Position numbers and translations under genes: made by a program. The notes below the pieces were generated by a model, which was given only the letters and a program-made list of their open reading frames with translations, ran no database searches and was not told where the DNA came from. A DNA stretch of 64,000 nucleotides from Stenotrophomonas nitritireducens (lineage in GTDB: Bacteria > Pseudomonadota > Gammaproteobacteria > Xanthomonadales > Xanthomonadaceae): contig NZ_CP016756.1 of assembly GCF_001700965.1 (NCBI RefSeq), positions 682,001-746,000 on the forward strand, given 5' to 3'. Numbering within the stretch: the stretch's first letter is position 1; every line of letters begins with the position of its first letter. Below are positions 8,321-17,779 of this stretch, in pieces.

Positions 8321-8350
8321 AGCGCGGATCGAGCGATCCGCGCTTTTTTT
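8321..8350 (+). terminator. Intrinsic terminator of the first pstS
   Basis: AGCGCGGATC (8321-8330) pairs with GATCCGCGCT (8335-8344) around GAGC, then seven T follow. Confidence 0.92.
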
Positions 8351-8360
8351 TGCCTTGTTT

Positions 8361-8527
8361 TGTAGTGCCGAGCCATGCTCGACAGAGGCATTACCGGTGA
8401 AGCCCCTGCCGAGCATGGCTCGGCACTACAGGGCGGCTTGGCTTCGGCTCCACCTGTAGAGCGGAGCCGTGCTCCGCTGGGGCTTTACCGGGAACGCCCC
8501 CCTGCCGAGCAGGGCTCGGCACTACAG
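8361..8527. repeat. Two SMAG-type inverted pairs between the pstS genes
   Basis: The pair at 8361-8430 has TGTAGTGCCGAGCCATGCTCG at one end and its reverse complement at the other. The pair at 8453-8527 has a variant first arm (TGTAGAGCGGAGCCGTGCTCCG) and a standard second arm. This is the GTAG dimer arrangement seen in Stenotrophomonas. Confidence 0.85.
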
Positions 8528-8640
8528 GGCATTGCGGCGCCGCTCTCGCTGTCATCAAGCTGCCGAATCCCTACCCTGGCCCTACCCGCGGCCAACTTTA
8601 CAGCCATTGATTCCATTGGCTTTTCCATATTTTTTTTACG

Positions 8641-8669
8641 ATGTAATCAGGCTGTAACAAAAACATCAT
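8641..8669 (+). promoter_or_regulatory. Candidate Pho box of the second pstS
   Basis: ATGTAAT (8641), CTGTAAC (8652) and ACATCAT (8663) lie at 11-bp steps with spacers CAGG and AAAA. Each half-site matches CTGTCAT in 4 or 5 of 7 positions. The ATG is 55 bp downstream, nearly the same distance as in the first copy. Confidence 0.65.
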
Positions 8670-8723
8670 TTCATAGCCGCATCCGCCGGCAGTGCCGGCA
8701 CTTCTCCCGCTATGGAGTGACGC

Positions 8724-9812
8724 ATGAAGCTGCACACAACCGGTCTGGCCGCCCTTTCGCTGGCCATTGCGCTGGGCCTGTCGGCCTGTGGTGACAAGGG
8801 TAATCAGGCCGCTTCCGCCCCGGGCGCAGCCGGTGCGTCGGCCAATGCCGCCGGTGACAAGGTTTCCGTCGAGATCTCCGGCGCCGGCGCTTCGTTCATC
8901 TTCCCGCTGGTGTCCAAGTGGTCGGCCGATTACAACGCCGCCACCGGCGCCAAGATCAATTACCAGTCGATCGGCTCGGGCGGTGGTATCGCCCAGATCA
9001 AGGCCGGCACCGTCGACTTCGGCTCGTCCGACAAGCCGCTGTCCACCGAAGAGCTGGCACAGGCTGGCCTGGGCCAGTTCCCGTCTGCCATCGGCGGCGT
9101 GGTGCCGGTGGTCAACCTGGAAGGCCTGCAGCCGGGCCAGCTGCGCCTGACCGGCACCCTGCTGGCGGACATCTTCCTGGGCAAGATCAAGACCTGGAAC
9201 GACAAGGCCATCGCCGACGCCAACCCGGGCGTGGCCCTGCCGGACACCAAGATCACCCTGGTGCACCGTTCCGATGGTTCGGGCACCACCTTCAACTTCT
9301 CCAACTACCTGTCCAAGGTCAGCGGTGAGTGGAAGGACAAGGTTGGCGAAGGCACCTCGGTGCAGTGGCCGGACGGCGTCGGCGGCAAGGGCAATGAAGG
9401 CGTTGCTTCCTACGTGCAGCAGATCAAGGGCTCGGTGGGTTATGTCGAGCTGGCCTACGCGCTGCAGAACAACATGCCGTACGCCTCGATGCAGAACGCC
9501 GCTGGCAGCTGGGTGCAGCCGACCGCTGAAACCTTTGCCGCCGCCGCAGCCAGCGCCGACTGGGCGAATGCCAAGGACTTCAACCTGGTGATCACCAACG
9601 CACCGGGCGCCAATGCCTGGCCGATCACCGCCACCAACTTCATGCTGATGCACAAGCAGCCGAAGGATGCCAAACGCAGCGCCGATACCCGCGCGTTCTT
9701 CAAGTGGGCCTTCGAGAACGGCCAGGCGCAGGCCAACGAACTGCACTACGTTCCGCTGCCGGCCGAGCTGGTCACCCAGATCGAGTCGTACTGGGCTGCT
9801 GAGTTCAAGTGA
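8724..9812 (+). CDS. pstS: Phosphate ABC transporter substrate-binding lipoprotein PstS (second copy)
   Basis: 362 residues. The N-terminus is a lipoprotein signal with the lipobox LSAC (Cys22), followed by an Ala/Gly/Ser linker. The binding core matches the first copy almost segment for segment: GAGASFIFPLVSKWSADYNA, YQSIGSGGGIAQI, GSSDKPLS and HRSDGSGTTFNFSNYLSKV. It should be tethered to a membrane, unlike the first copy. GGAG lies about 9 bp before the ATG. It is followed by pstC after 222 bp that hold a hairpin and a repeat, so it may be transcribed above pstCAB. Confidence 0.95.
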   Translation: MKLHTTGLAALSLAIALGLSACGDKGNQAASAPGAAGASANAAGDKVSVEISGAGASFIFPLVSKWSADYNAATGAKINYQSIGSGGGIAQIKAGTVDFGSSDKPLSTEELAQAGLGQFPSAIGGVVPVVNLEGLQPGQLRLTGTLLADIFLGKIKTWNDKAIADANPGVALPDTKITLVHRSDGSGTTFNFSNYLSKVSGEWKDKVGEGTSVQWPDGVGGKGNEGVASYVQQIKGSVGYVELAYALQNNMPYASMQNAAGSWVQPTAETFAAAAASADWANAKDFNLVITNAPGANAWPITATNFMLMHKQPKDAKRSADTRAFFKWAFENGQAQANELHYVPLPAELVTQIESYWAAEFK

Positions 9813-9821
9813 TGCGATGAC

Positions 9822-9846
9822 GCGGGTGCGCCGCTGGCGCACCCGC
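9822..9846 (+). terminator. Hairpin after the second pstS (possible partial terminator)
   Basis: GCGGGTGCGCC (9822-9832) pairs with GGCGCACCCGC (9836-9846) around a 3-nt loop. No T run follows, so it may act as an mRNA stabiliser or a leaky terminator between pstS and pstCAB. Confidence 0.5.
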
Positions 9847-9950
9847 CTTGTCATTGCCTCATCCCCGCGCAGGTGGGGATTGCTGCCGATTCCGCTGTTG
9901 CTGTTGTTCCCCCGCTGCTGCCCTTGGCGCTACACGCAAGAGGCAAGCGC

Positions 9951-9977
9951 GATTCCCGCCTCGGCGGGAATGACGGG
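9951..9977. repeat. Palindromic intergenic repeat (ATTCCCGCC...GGCGGGAAT)
   Basis: ATTCCCGCC and GGCGGGAAT form a palindrome followed by GACGGG. This motif type is common between genes in Xanthomonadaceae. A single copy was noticed in this window. Confidence 0.5.
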
Positions 9978-10034
9978 TTCCCTCGTTCGAGGGACTGATT
10001 CTTCACCGCATCCTCCTGGGCCCCTGCCGCTGCC

Positions 10035-11006
10035 ATGAATGCCATTGCACCGTCCCTCGCTTCGTCGCCCACTTCGCGCGATCTGCGCGACGCCCGCAAC
10101 GACCGGCTGTTCCGCTGGTTCCTGATCGCCACGGTGATCTTCGTGCTGGTCGCGCTGGCCAGTGCCGCCCTTTCCATGCTCTGGGGTGGCCGCCATGCGC
10201 TGCAGGAACAGGGACTGAGCTTCTTCTATTCCTCCGACTGGAATCCTGTCGAGAACAAGTTCGGCGCGCTGGCACCGATCTACGGCACCATCGTCACCGC
10301 CTTGATCGCGATGTTGATCGCGGTGCCGGTGAGTTTCGGCATCGCCTTCTTCCTGACCGAAGTGGCGCCGCGCTGGCTGCGTGGCCCGGTCGGCACCGCC
10401 ATCGAATTGCTGGCCGGCATCCCCTCGATCATCTACGGCATGTGGGGCCTGTTTGTGCTGGTGCCGGTGATGACCCAGTACGTCACCCCGTTCCTCAACG
10501 ATCACCTTGGCCCGCTGCCTGTGATCGGCGCACTGTTCCGCGGCCCGCCACTGGGCATCGGCATGCTTACCGCCGGCTTTGTGCTGGCGATCATGGTCAT
10601 TCCCTTCATCTCCTCGGTGATGCGCGAGGTCTTCCTCACCGTCCCCACCCGCCTGAAGGAGTCGGCCTATGCGCTGGGCTCGACCAAGTGGGAAGTGAGC
10701 TGGGACATCGTGCTGCCGTATACCCGCTCGGCGGTGATCGGCGGCGTGTTCCTCGGCCTGGGCCGCGCACTGGGTGAAACCATGGCGGTGGCCTTCGTGA
10801 TCGGCAACAGCGTGCGCCTGACCCCCTCGCTGCTGGAGCCGGGCACCACCATTGCCGCGTTGATCGCCAACGACTTTGGTGAAGCCACCGAAACCTACCG
10901 CTCGGCCCTGCTGCTGCTCGGCTTCGTGTTGTTCATCGTCACCTTCGTGGTGCTGGCACTGGCCCGCCTGATGCTGATGCGCCTGTCCCGCAAGGAGGGC
11001 AACTGA
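10035..11006 (+). CDS. pstC: Phosphate ABC transporter permease PstC
   Basis: 323 residues with about six membrane segments, the first at about residues 30-55. The permease signature is around ESAYALGSTKWEVSWDIVLP with the EAA-type loop. GLGRALGETMAV is typical of PstC. Its stop and the pstA start share one base (TGATG), which implies tight coupling. Together with PstA it forms the inner membrane channel. No clear Shine-Dalgarno precedes the ATG. Confidence 0.95.
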   Translation: MNAIAPSLASSPTSRDLRDARNDRLFRWFLIATVIFVLVALASAALSMLWGGRHALQEQGLSFFYSSDWNPVENKFGALAPIYGTIVTALIAMLIAVPVSFGIAFFLTEVAPRWLRGPVGTAIELLAGIPSIIYGMWGLFVLVPVMTQYVTPFLNDHLGPLPVIGALFRGPPLGIGMLTAGFVLAIMVIPFISSVMREVFLTVPTRLKESAYALGSTKWEVSWDIVLPYTRSAVIGGVFLGLGRALGETMAVAFVIGNSVRLTPSLLEPGTTIAALIANDFGEATETYRSALLLLGFVLFIVTFVVLALARLMLMRLSRKEGN

Positions 11007-11872
11007 TGTCCGCTTCCGCCTCTGACGCGCTGTACCTGCGCCGCCGCATCACCAATGTCGTGGCCTTGCTACTGGGCTGCGCCACCGCACTGTTCGGCCT
11101 TTTCTTCCTCGGCTGGATTCTGTGGACGCTGCTGTCCAAGGGCCTGCCCGGCATCAACCTCAATCTGTTTACCAAGATGACGCCGCCGCCCATGCAGGAA
11201 GGCGGTCTGCTCAACGCCTTCTTCGGCAGCGCGGTGATGTGTGCACTGGCAATCGGCATCGGCACGCCGCTGGGCGTGGCTGCCGGCACCTGGCTGGCTG
11301 AGTACGGCAATGCGCGCAAGGCCGGTACGGTGGTGCGCTTCGTCAATGACATCCTGTTGTCGGCACCATCCATCGTGCTCGGCCTGTTCGTCTACACCTT
11401 GTACGTGATGCAGACCGGCGGCCAGTTCTCCGCGTTTGCCGGTGCGCTGTCGCTGGCCTTCATCGTGTTGCCGGTGGTGATCCGTACCACCGACGAAATG
11501 CTGCGACTGGTGCCGGTGCAGATGCGTGAAGCCGCGCTGGCGCTGGGCGTGCCGCAGTGGAAGGTGATCATGCAGGTGCTGTACCGCAGTGCCATGGCCG
11601 GCATCGTCACCGGCATCCTGCTCGCCCTTGCGCGCATCTCCGGCGAAACCGCACCGCTGCTGTTCACCGCCTTCGGCAACCAGTACTGGAACAGCAACGT
11701 GATGCAGCCGATGGCGTCGGTGCCGGTGGTGATGAACCAGTTCGCCGGCAGCCCGTATGAATCCTGGCAGGTGCTGGCCTGGGCCGGCGCCCTGGTGCTG
11801 ACGGTGTTCGTGCTGCTGGTCAGCCTGTCCGCGCGTGGCCTGCTGCTGCGCAACCGCATTTCGAACGACTGA
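11006..11872 (+). CDS. pstA: Phosphate ABC transporter permease PstA
   Basis: 288 residues, normal for the family. The early membrane segment is [20 protein letters not shown]. The permease loop [20 protein letters not shown] and the PstA-type [19 protein letters not shown] segment are present. GGAGG lies 8 bp before the ATG, inside the end of pstC. It pairs with PstC in the high-affinity phosphate channel. The pstB gene follows 19 bp later. Confidence 0.95.
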   Translation: MSASASDALYLRRRITNVVALLLGCATALFGLFFLGWILWTLLSKGLPGINLNLFTKMTPPPMQEGGLLNAFFGSAVMCALAIGIGTPLGVAAGTWLAEYGNARKAGTVVRFVNDILLSAPSIVLGLFVYTLYVMQTGGQFSAFAGALSLAFIVLPVVIRTTDEMLRLVPVQMREAALALGVPQWKVIMQVLYRSAMAGIVTGILLALARISGETAPLLFTAFGNQYWNSNVMQPMASVPVVMNQFAGSPYESWQVLAWAGALVLTVFVLLVSLSARGLLLRNRISND

Positions 11873-11891
11873 ACTTAAACGATTGACTGCC

Positions 11892-12734
11892 ATGGACCTC
11901 CCCATGAACGACCTCAGCAATGCCGTACCGATGCAGCGCATCGCCGTGCCCGCCGCCAACCAGTCGCTGCACACGCCGGCGCCGGTCAAGCTGGCCGCAC
12001 GCGGCCTGGACTTCTACTACGACAAGTTCCATGCGCTGAAGAACATCAACCTGGAAATCCCCGAGAAGCGCGTCACCGCGCTGATCGGCCCGTCTGGTTG
12101 CGGCAAGTCCACCCTCCTGCGCATCTTCAACCGCATCTATGCGCTGTACCCCAAGCTTGAAGCCAAGGGTGAAGTGCTGCTGGATGGCGAGAACATCCTC
12201 TCGCCGAAGTACCCGATGAACCGCCTGCGTTCCAAGGTGGGCATGGTGTTCCAGAAGCCGGTGCCGTTCCCGATGACCATCTTCGAGAACGTGGCCTACG
12301 GTATCCGCCACCACGAGAAGCTGTCCAAGGCCGAGATGACCGTGCGCGTGGAGCAGGCGTTGCGCCAGGGCGCGCTGTGGGACGAGGTGAAGGACAAGCT
12401 CAACCAGAGCGCGCTGGGCCTGTCCGGTGGCCAGCAGCAGCGCCTGTGTATCGCCCGCGCCGTGGCCCTGCGCCCGGACGTGCTGCTGCTCGACGAGCCG
12501 ACCTCGGCGCTGGACCCCATCTCCACCAGCCGCATCGAGCAGCTGGTTGAAGAACTGAAGAGCAATTACACGATCGCCATCGTCACCCACAACATGCAGC
12601 AGGCAGCGCGTGTGTCCGACTACACCGCCTTCATGTACCTGGGCGACCTGATCGAACACGACCGCACCGAAACCATCTTCTCCAACCCCTCCAAGCAGCA
12701 GACCGAAGACTACATCACCGGTCGCTTTGGCTGA
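11892..12734 (+). CDS. pstB: Phosphate ABC transporter ATP-binding protein PstB
   Basis: 280 residues from the ATG at 11892; an ATG four codons later (11904) is equally possible, and neither has a good Shine-Dalgarno. Walker A (GPSGCGKST, residues 66-74), the ABC signature LSGGQQQR, and Walker B with [11 protein letters not shown] are all intact. The N-terminus has about 30 residues more than the minimal PstB. It energises PstCA. With PhoU it also forms the phosphate signalling complex that restrains PhoR. Confidence 0.95.
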   Translation: MDLPMNDLSNAVPMQRIAVPAANQSLHTPAPVKLAARGLDFYYDKFHALKNINLEIPEKRVTALIGPSGCGKSTLLRIFNRIYALYPKLEAKGEVLLDGENILSPKYPMNRLRSKVGMVFQKPVPFPMTIFENVAYGIRHHEKLSKAEMTVRVEQALRQGALWDEVKDKLNQSALGLSGGQQQRLCIARAVALRPDVLLLDEPTSALDPISTSRIEQLVEELKSNYTIAIVTHNMQQAARVSDYTAFMYLGDLIEHDRTETIFSNPSKQQTEDYITGRFG

Positions 12735-12889
12735 GGCTGGCGCGCGTGGGCCGGCAACTGGCCCGGCGCCCGCTGGATGCCTGGCCACGGATGGCCAGGC
12801 CGCACTGCGAAGCCACCGACCGGCCAGGGATGGCACCACAGTTTTCGAACGAATGCAGTCCCACTCCAACAGTTTCCAGCGAGCATTCC

Positions 12890-13597
12890 ATGAACCTTCC
12901 CAACGACCACATCGTCAAGAGCTACGACGAAGAGCAGCAGCGGCTGGTAGCCGAGATCGTGCGCATGGGCGAAATGTCCGTTGCCCAGCTCGAGGCCGCG
13001 CTGGACGTGATCGAGCGCCGCGATGAAAAAGCGGCGCAGCGCATCGTCGCCAACGACGAGGCCATCGACCAGCTGGAGCAGCAGATCAGCCACGACGTGA
13101 TGCGCCTGGCGCTGCGTGGGCCGATGGCCCGCGACCTGCGCGAAATCCTCGCCGGCCTGCGCATCCCCGCCGACATCGAGCGCATCGGCGACTACGCCGC
13201 CAACGTCGCCAAGCGTTCCATCGCCCTGGCCACGGTGCCGCCGCTGCCGCAGATCCAGGGTGTGCGGGCGTTGGGACGGCTGGCCGCGCAGCAGGTGCGT
13301 CGTGCCATGGAAGCCTACCGTGACAATGATGCAGAGGCCGCGCTGAAGCTGCGCGCCGACGACGCGCGTCTGGATGCGCAGTACACCGCGTTGTTCCGCG
13401 AGTTGCTGACCTACATGATGGAAGACCCGCGCAACATCACCCCGTGCACGCATCTGTTGTTCATGGCAAAGAACCTCGAACGCATTGGTGACCACGCCAC
13501 CAACATTGCCGAGAACGTCTGGTTCCTGGTGCACGGGGATGCGCCGCTGCCGCCGCGCGAGAAGCGCGACGAAACCAGCACTGTCGATCACGCCTGA
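12890..13597 (+). CDS. phoU: Phosphate uptake regulator PhoU
   Basis: 235 residues from the ATG at 12890 (MNLPNDHIVKSYDEEQQRL), the family's normal start and length; a longer frame begins at 12746 but adds an unrelated Arg/Pro-rich stretch. The protein has two repeated three-helix bundles with the conserved metal-site motifs ADIERIGDYAANVAKR (first half) and NLERIGDHATNIAENV (second half). It is the negative regulator that links PstSCAB to the PhoR-PhoB system. It closes the phosphate block; phoB and phoR are not in this window. Confidence 0.95.
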   Translation: MNLPNDHIVKSYDEEQQRLVAEIVRMGEMSVAQLEAALDVIERRDEKAAQRIVANDEAIDQLEQQISHDVMRLALRGPMARDLREILAGLRIPADIERIGDYAANVAKRSIALATVPPLPQIQGVRALGRLAAQQVRRAMEAYRDNDAEAALKLRADDARLDAQYTALFRELLTYMMEDPRNITPCTHLLFMAKNLERIGDHATNIAENVWFLVHGDAPLPPREKRDETSTVDHA

Positions 13598-13686
13598 CCC
13601 CCTGCGGCAAGGCCGCTGCGTAAACGCACAGCGACCGGGTCGATCAATGCGCCGGTCATCACTGGCCGCTGCCGTGAGCTGAATCA

Positions 13687-13708
13687 AACGGGCCCCCGCG
13701 GGCCCGTT
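13687..13708 (+). terminator. Hairpin after phoU
   Basis: AACGGGCCC and GGGCCCGTT pair around CCGC. The following sequence is not a good T run, so this is a probable but weak terminator separating phoU from the RiPP operon. Confidence 0.55.
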
Positions 13709-13801
13709 GTCGTTCCAACGGTGGCAAGGTGGCGCCGTTGGCTGGAACGGCTTGCTAAGCTCCAGCCTCCCCCCGGCCCAACCACCACCGGAGTTAGCAC
13801 A

Positions 13802-14164
13802 ATGGCCATCGACATCCGCAAGCCCACCACCCTCGCCTTGGGCGTCGCCCTGTTCGGCAGCATGGCAAGCCCCGCTTTTGCCATCACCGACCTGGCCCAG
13901 GGTTACGCCCTCGGGGCCAGCGCCCAGACCCCACCGACAGCCCAAGCCCAGGCCGCCGCCGCTACCGACCAGGCCGCAGCCGACGCCAAGCAGAAGGCGG
14001 AAGGCAAGTGCGGTGAAGGCAAATGTGGCGAAGGTAAATGCGGCGCTGACAAGGACAAGCCGAAGACCGACGCCGCCAAGGCCGAAGGCGAAGCGGCGAC
14101 CAGCGCCGATAAAACCAACGCCGAAGGCAAGTGCGGCGAGGGCAAGTGTGGCGGCAAGCACTAA
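13802..14164 (+). CDS. hvfA: EGKCG-repeat RiPP precursor (HvfA / bufferin type)
   Basis: 120 residues from the ATG at 13802, with GGAG 8 bp upstream. A signal peptide ([17 protein letters not shown]) is followed by an Ala/Gln-rich spacer and two Cys blocks. EGKCG occurs at 67-71, 72-76, 77-81, 108-112 and 113-117, so all five cysteines are in this motif. Related periplasmic precursors are modified by a DUF692 iron enzyme and a DUF2063 partner. In the Haemophilus HvfA type, EGKCG cysteines become oxazolone-thioamide groups that bind copper. The two modifying-enzyme genes follow directly. Copper buffering is inferred from family and context. Confidence 0.88.
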   Translation: MAIDIRKPTTLALGVALFGSMASPAFAITDLAQGYALGASAQTPPTAQAQAAAATDQAAADAKQKAEGKCGEGKCGEGKCGADKDKPKTDAAKAEGEAATSADKTNAEGKCGEGKCGGKH

Positions 14165-14186
14165 GCCCGACGGCCAGGGCCAGCGC

Positions 14187-15014
14187 ATGCCGGCCCAGGC
14201 CAGCGCCGGCTTGGGCCTGCGGCGCTCGCTGCTTGATACCCTGCAGCAAGCACCGGCCGGCTCCTTTGATTTTCTCGAGTGCGCACCGGACAACTGGATA
14301 GGCGTCGGCGGCGCGCTGGGCGAGGCGTTGTCGGCGCTGTCGCAGCAGCATCCGCTCAGCTGCCATGGCCTGTCGCTGTCATTGGGCGGGCCGGCTCCGC
14401 TGGATGTGGATTTCCTGGCACAGACCCGCCGTTTCCTGGACCAGCACCAGGTGGCGCTGTACAGCGAACACCTGAGCTGGTGCAGCGATGAGGGCCATCT
14501 GTACGAGCTGCTGCCGCTGCCTTTCACCAGCGAAGCGGTACGGCATGTGGCCGCGCGCATCCGCCAGGCACAGGACATCCTCGGCCGGCGTATCGCGGTG
14601 GAAAACGCCTCCTACTACGCCGTGCCCGCGGCCGACATGGACGAGGCGGAGTTCATCAATGCCGTCCTGGCCGAGGCCGATTGCGACCTGCTGCTGGACG
14701 TCAACAACGTTTACGTCAACGCCATCAACCACGGCTACGACGCACGCGCGTTTCTTGCGCGCCTGCCCTCGCGGCGTATTGCCAGCTACCACGTGGCCGG
14801 CCACCACGATGAAGCCGACGATCTGAAGATCGACACCCACGGCATGCCGGTCAAAGGCGATGTCTGGCAGCTGCTGGCCGATACCTATGCCATGCACGGA
14901 GTACGTCCCACGTTGCTGGAACGCGATTTCAACTTCCCGCCATTGCCCGAACTGCTGGCCGAGGTAAGCCGCATCCGCCAGCTGCAGGATGCCCAGGCCG
15001 GCCGCGATGACTGA
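14187..15014 (+). CDS. hvfB: DUF692 multinuclear non-haem iron oxidase (HvfB type)
   Basis: 275 residues from the ATG at 14187. Characteristic DUF692 (MNIO) segments with candidate metal ligands are present: [61 protein letters not shown] and LLERDFN. Family members install oxazolone-thioamide groups on Cys residues of ribosomal peptides such as methanobactin and HvfA. It lies 22 bp after the precursor gene and overlaps the DUF2063 gene by 8 bp. An ORF starting at 13707 in this frame only reads through the precursor gene. Confidence 0.9.
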   Translation: MPAQASAGLGLRRSLLDTLQQAPAGSFDFLECAPDNWIGVGGALGEALSALSQQHPLSCHGLSLSLGGPAPLDVDFLAQTRRFLDQHQVALYSEHLSWCSDEGHLYELLPLPFTSEAVRHVAARIRQAQDILGRRIAVENASYYAVPAADMDEAEFINAVLAEADCDLLLDVNNVYVNAINHGYDARAFLARLPSRRIASYHVAGHHDEADDLKIDTHGMPVKGDVWQLLADTYAMHGVRPTLLERDFNFPPLPELLAEVSRIRQLQDAQAGRDD

Positions 15015-15756
15015 CTCCCTGGCCGCGCTGCAACGGGCGTTCGCCGCCCACCTGCGCGATCCGCAGCAGCACCCGGCACCAGCAGGCCTCGACGATGCAC
15101 GCATGCAGGTGTACCGCGAGCTGTACTTCAACAACATCCTGAGCCTGCTGGCCGCCAATTTCCCGGTAATCGCCGAAACCGTGGGGCCGGCGCGCTGGCC
15201 GCAACTGGTGCGCGCGTTCTGCCGCGAGCGTCGCGCACACACGCCGCTGTTCCCGGAGATCGGGCAGGAATTCATCGCCTTCCTGGACCAACGCGGCGTC
15301 GACCCGGAAGCGCCCTGGCTGCTGGAACTGGCACATTACGAGTGGATCGAACTGGCGCTGAAGATCACCGATGCGCCGTTGCCCGCACATGATCCACACG
15401 GCGATCTGCTGCTCGGCAGCCCGGTGGTTTCGCCCTGCTGCCGTGCCCTCGCCTACCACTGGCCGGTGCATCGGATTGCTCCGCAATACCAGCCCAGCGA
15501 TCCACCGCTGCAGCCGACCCTGCTGCTGGCCCGGCGCCAGGCTGATGGCAACATCGTGTTCTCCGAGCTGTCGCCCCTGCTGTACCGCCTGCTGGAACGG
15601 CTGGAACAGTTTCCCGCGCTCAGCGGGCGCGAACAGCTTCAGCAGTTGGCCGATGAGGCGGGCACGCAGGCGGATGAGGCATTCATCGCCAATGGCGCGG
15701 CGATGTTGCGGCAATTGCAGGACAAGGGCTGTCTGTTGGGTAGCACGGCTCCCTGA
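15007..15756 (+). CDS. hvfC: DUF2063 RiPP-modification partner protein (HvfC type)
   Basis: 249 residues from the ATG at 15007, overlapping the DUF692 gene by 8 bp. The N-terminal DUF2063 domain shows the typical [20 protein letters not shown] and [21 protein letters not shown] segments. The C-terminal half is the winged, MbnC-like recognition part. Such proteins bind the precursor and present it to the DUF692 oxidase. No DoxX-like gene (HvfD type) follows; the next coding sequence is RNase T after about 300 bp of repeats. The A-B-C order is standard. Confidence 0.88.
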   Translation: MTDSLAALQRAFAAHLRDPQQHPAPAGLDDARMQVYRELYFNNILSLLAANFPVIAETVGPARWPQLVRAFCRERRAHTPLFPEIGQEFIAFLDQRGVDPEAPWLLELAHYEWIELALKITDAPLPAHDPHGDLLLGSPVVSPCCRALAYHWPVHRIAPQYQPSDPPLQPTLLLARRQADGNIVFSELSPLLYRLLERLEQFPALSGREQLQQLADEAGTQADEAFIANGAAMLRQLQDKGCLLGSTAP

Positions 15757-16055
15757 CTTTGACGGAGGTTCGATTGTTCGCATTGCTTGGTTGAAGGCTT
15801 AAACCCCTTCTGTCTGCGGCAACGATGCGCCCCCTCCCTCGTTCTTGCCCGCGATAACGCGCCCCTCCCTTTGGCCAAAGGCCAAGGGGAGGGTTGGGGA
15901 GGGGTTGGCTTTGAGGACCTTCCACGCAAGCCCGGCTTCGCGGCTTACGCCGCTCCTACAGGCATCGTCTGGAAAGCTCCCGCCGCGCACGGCGCGGCAC
16001 CACCGGCAAGTCTTTGCCGACACGGCCGCTTGACACGCTCTGCTACCCTATTGCG
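15757..16055. repeat. Intergenic repeats between hvfC and rnt
   Basis: CCCCTCCCTTTGGCC and GGCCAAGGGGAGGG form an inverted repeat around 15868-15893. A REP-like arm (GGCTTCGCGGCTTACGCCGC) lies at 15932-15958. The first type recurs near 22925-22970. No gene was seen. Confidence 0.6.
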
Positions 16056-16700
16056 ATGAACGAATCTGTTGAACCCTCGCTGCCCCGCCCTGCCCACACG
16101 CCCATGGCGCAACGCTTCCGTGGCTTTCTGCCGGTGGTGGTGGACGTGGAAACCGGCGGCTTCGACTGTAATCGTCATGCCCTGCTCGAGATCGCCGCCG
16201 TGCCGGTGGAGATGGATGAAAACGGCCGGCTATATCCCGGCCAGACCGCCAGCGCGCATGTGATCCCGGCCGAAGGCACCGAAATCGATCCCAAATCATT
16301 GGAGATCACCGGCATCGTGCTGGACCACCCGTTCCGCCTGGCCAAGCCCGAGCGCGAGGCGCTGGAGCATGTGTTCGCACCGATCCGCGCGGCAATGAAA
16401 AAATACAACTGCCAGCGCGCGATCCTGGTTGGCCACAACGCTCATTTCGACCTGAACTTCGTGAATGCCACCGTTGCCCGCAGCGGCCACAAACGCAATC
16501 CCTTCCATCCTTTCAGCGTGTTCGACACCGTGACCCTGGCCGGCGTTGCCTACGGCCAGACCGTGCTTGCACGCTCAGTGCAGGCTGCCGGTTTTGAATG
16601 GGATGCCAGTGAGGCGCACAGCGCGGTCTACGACACCGAACAGACCGCACGCCTGTTCTGCAAGATCGTCAACGCCTGGCCGACCACAACCGCTGGTTGA
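16056..16700 (+). CDS. rnt: Ribonuclease T
   Basis: 214 residues from the ATG at 16056; a frame-extending ATG at 16014 adds an unrelated 14 residues. The DEDDh exonuclease motifs are intact: [10 protein letters not shown] (Exo I), [12 protein letters not shown] (Exo II) and [14 protein letters not shown] (Exo III, with the His and final Asp). RNase T trims the 3' ends of tRNA, 5S and 23S rRNA as a dimer. Length and motifs fit E. coli Rnt closely. It stands alone, facing the convergent GGDEF gene, whose stop is 13 bp away. Confidence 0.95.
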   Translation: MNESVEPSLPRPAHTPMAQRFRGFLPVVVDVETGGFDCNRHALLEIAAVPVEMDENGRLYPGQTASAHVIPAEGTEIDPKSLEITGIVLDHPFRLAKPEREALEHVFAPIRAAMKKYNCQRAILVGHNAHFDLNFVNATVARSGHKRNPFHPFSVFDTVTLAGVAYGQTVLARSVQAAGFEWDASEAHSAVYDTEQTARLFCKIVNAWPTTTAG

Positions 16701-16712
16701 GCTGGACCGTAC

Positions 16713-17615
16713 TCAGGCCGCGCAGGTCCTTGCGCGGCCCTCCCTCTTGGCCTGTGCCAGCGCATTCTTTGCGCGTTGGTAGAACAGCACCGGTGCCTGG
16801 TCGTCTTCGCGCAGCTGCACCACGCCGGCACTGAAACTGACCTTGATGTCATCGGCCTCATGTCCGCCCCACTCCGCGTACTGCGCGAACAAACGCTGCA
16901 ATCGCTGGCAGGCGATCTCGGCTTCGGGCAATGCGGTGTCGGTCAACAACACCGCGAACTCCTTGTTGCCCAACCGCGCCGGCATGTCCGACGCACGCAG
17001 GCTGCGGCGCATCAACTCACCGACTTCGCACAACACCAGATCACCAACCGCGCGCGACCATTCGGTATTGATCTGCCGGAGGTGATCGATGCTCAGCACC
17101 ACCAGGCTGAGCGCACGGCCGGCGCGACGCGCGACAGCCATGTCACGTGCCAGCACTTCATCAAATGCGCGCCGGTTGGGCAGGCCACTGAGATCATCTT
17201 CATTGGCCAGGCGCTCGAACGCTTCGGCCTGCTCGCGCAGCTGCAGTTCCAGCTGCGCTTTTTCCAGCAGCGCTGCCTGCAGCCGGCTGTTGTGTTGCTG
17301 CACCTCGTCCGAACGCGCCAATGCCTGCGCGGCCAGCTGCCGTGCCTGGTTGCGCTGCTGCTTCAAGCGGATTCCCAACCAGACCACCGCCACGATCAAC
17401 AGCAGGCAGAGCCCGCCGAGCAGCGCCGGCAGCGGCAACGCGGCAGCCTTGGGCAACGGGCTGTCAACGCCAGCATGCCCCCACGCCGGTGACACCGCAG
17501 ATCCGGCAATCGCCATCAGCGCGAAACCACCTCGAATTGCAAAGACCGCTCCCCTGCCTCCCCTCGCGCGCATCCCCATGCCCGAGCGGATAACCAGATT
17601 CTTCTCTGCTGCCAT
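16713..17615 (-). CDS. Membrane GGDEF-domain protein with degenerate active site
   Basis: 300 residues; the start is uncertain, with an ATG 12 codons later also possible. A possible signal or first membrane segment lies near residues 32-46. A second membrane segment (LPALLGGLCLLLIVAVVWLG) is at about residues 82-102, followed by a coiled coil (about 105-155) and a GGDEF domain that starts at DDLSGLPNRRAFDEV. The active-site motif is GNKEF rather than GG(D/E)EF: Gly2 is Asn and the metal-binding acidic residue is Lys. Synthesis of c-di-GMP is therefore unlikely; a c-di-GMP- or GTP-binding role remains possible. No inhibitory RxxD site is obvious. Confidence 0.85.
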   Translation of the reverse strand: MAAEKNLVIRSGMGMRARGGRGAVFAIRGGFALMAIAGSAVSPAWGHAGVDSPLPKAAALPLPALLGGLCLLLIVAVVWLGIRLKQQRNQARQLAAQALARSDEVQQHNSRLQAALLEKAQLELQLREQAEAFERLANEDDLSGLPNRRAFDEVLARDMAVARRAGRALSLVVLSIDHLRQINTEWSRAVGDLVLCEVGELMRRSLRASDMPARLGNKEFAVLLTDTALPEAEIACQRLQRLFAQYAEWGGHEADDIKVSFSAGVVQLREDDQAPVLFYQRAKNALAQAKREGRARTCAA

Positions 17616-17779
17616 CGTTCATGCCCCAAGCTGGTCTGGCGATACTAGCAAACAGGTACGCCGGATCAGCGATGGAGATCACGTTGGCGCACGTCGAAAC
17701 ATTTTCGTAGGCCGGGGGACACGAGCCTGGACTGGGAGCTGGAAGACCTCAGCAAACCGAAAGCCACAGCAGTGCTGCT

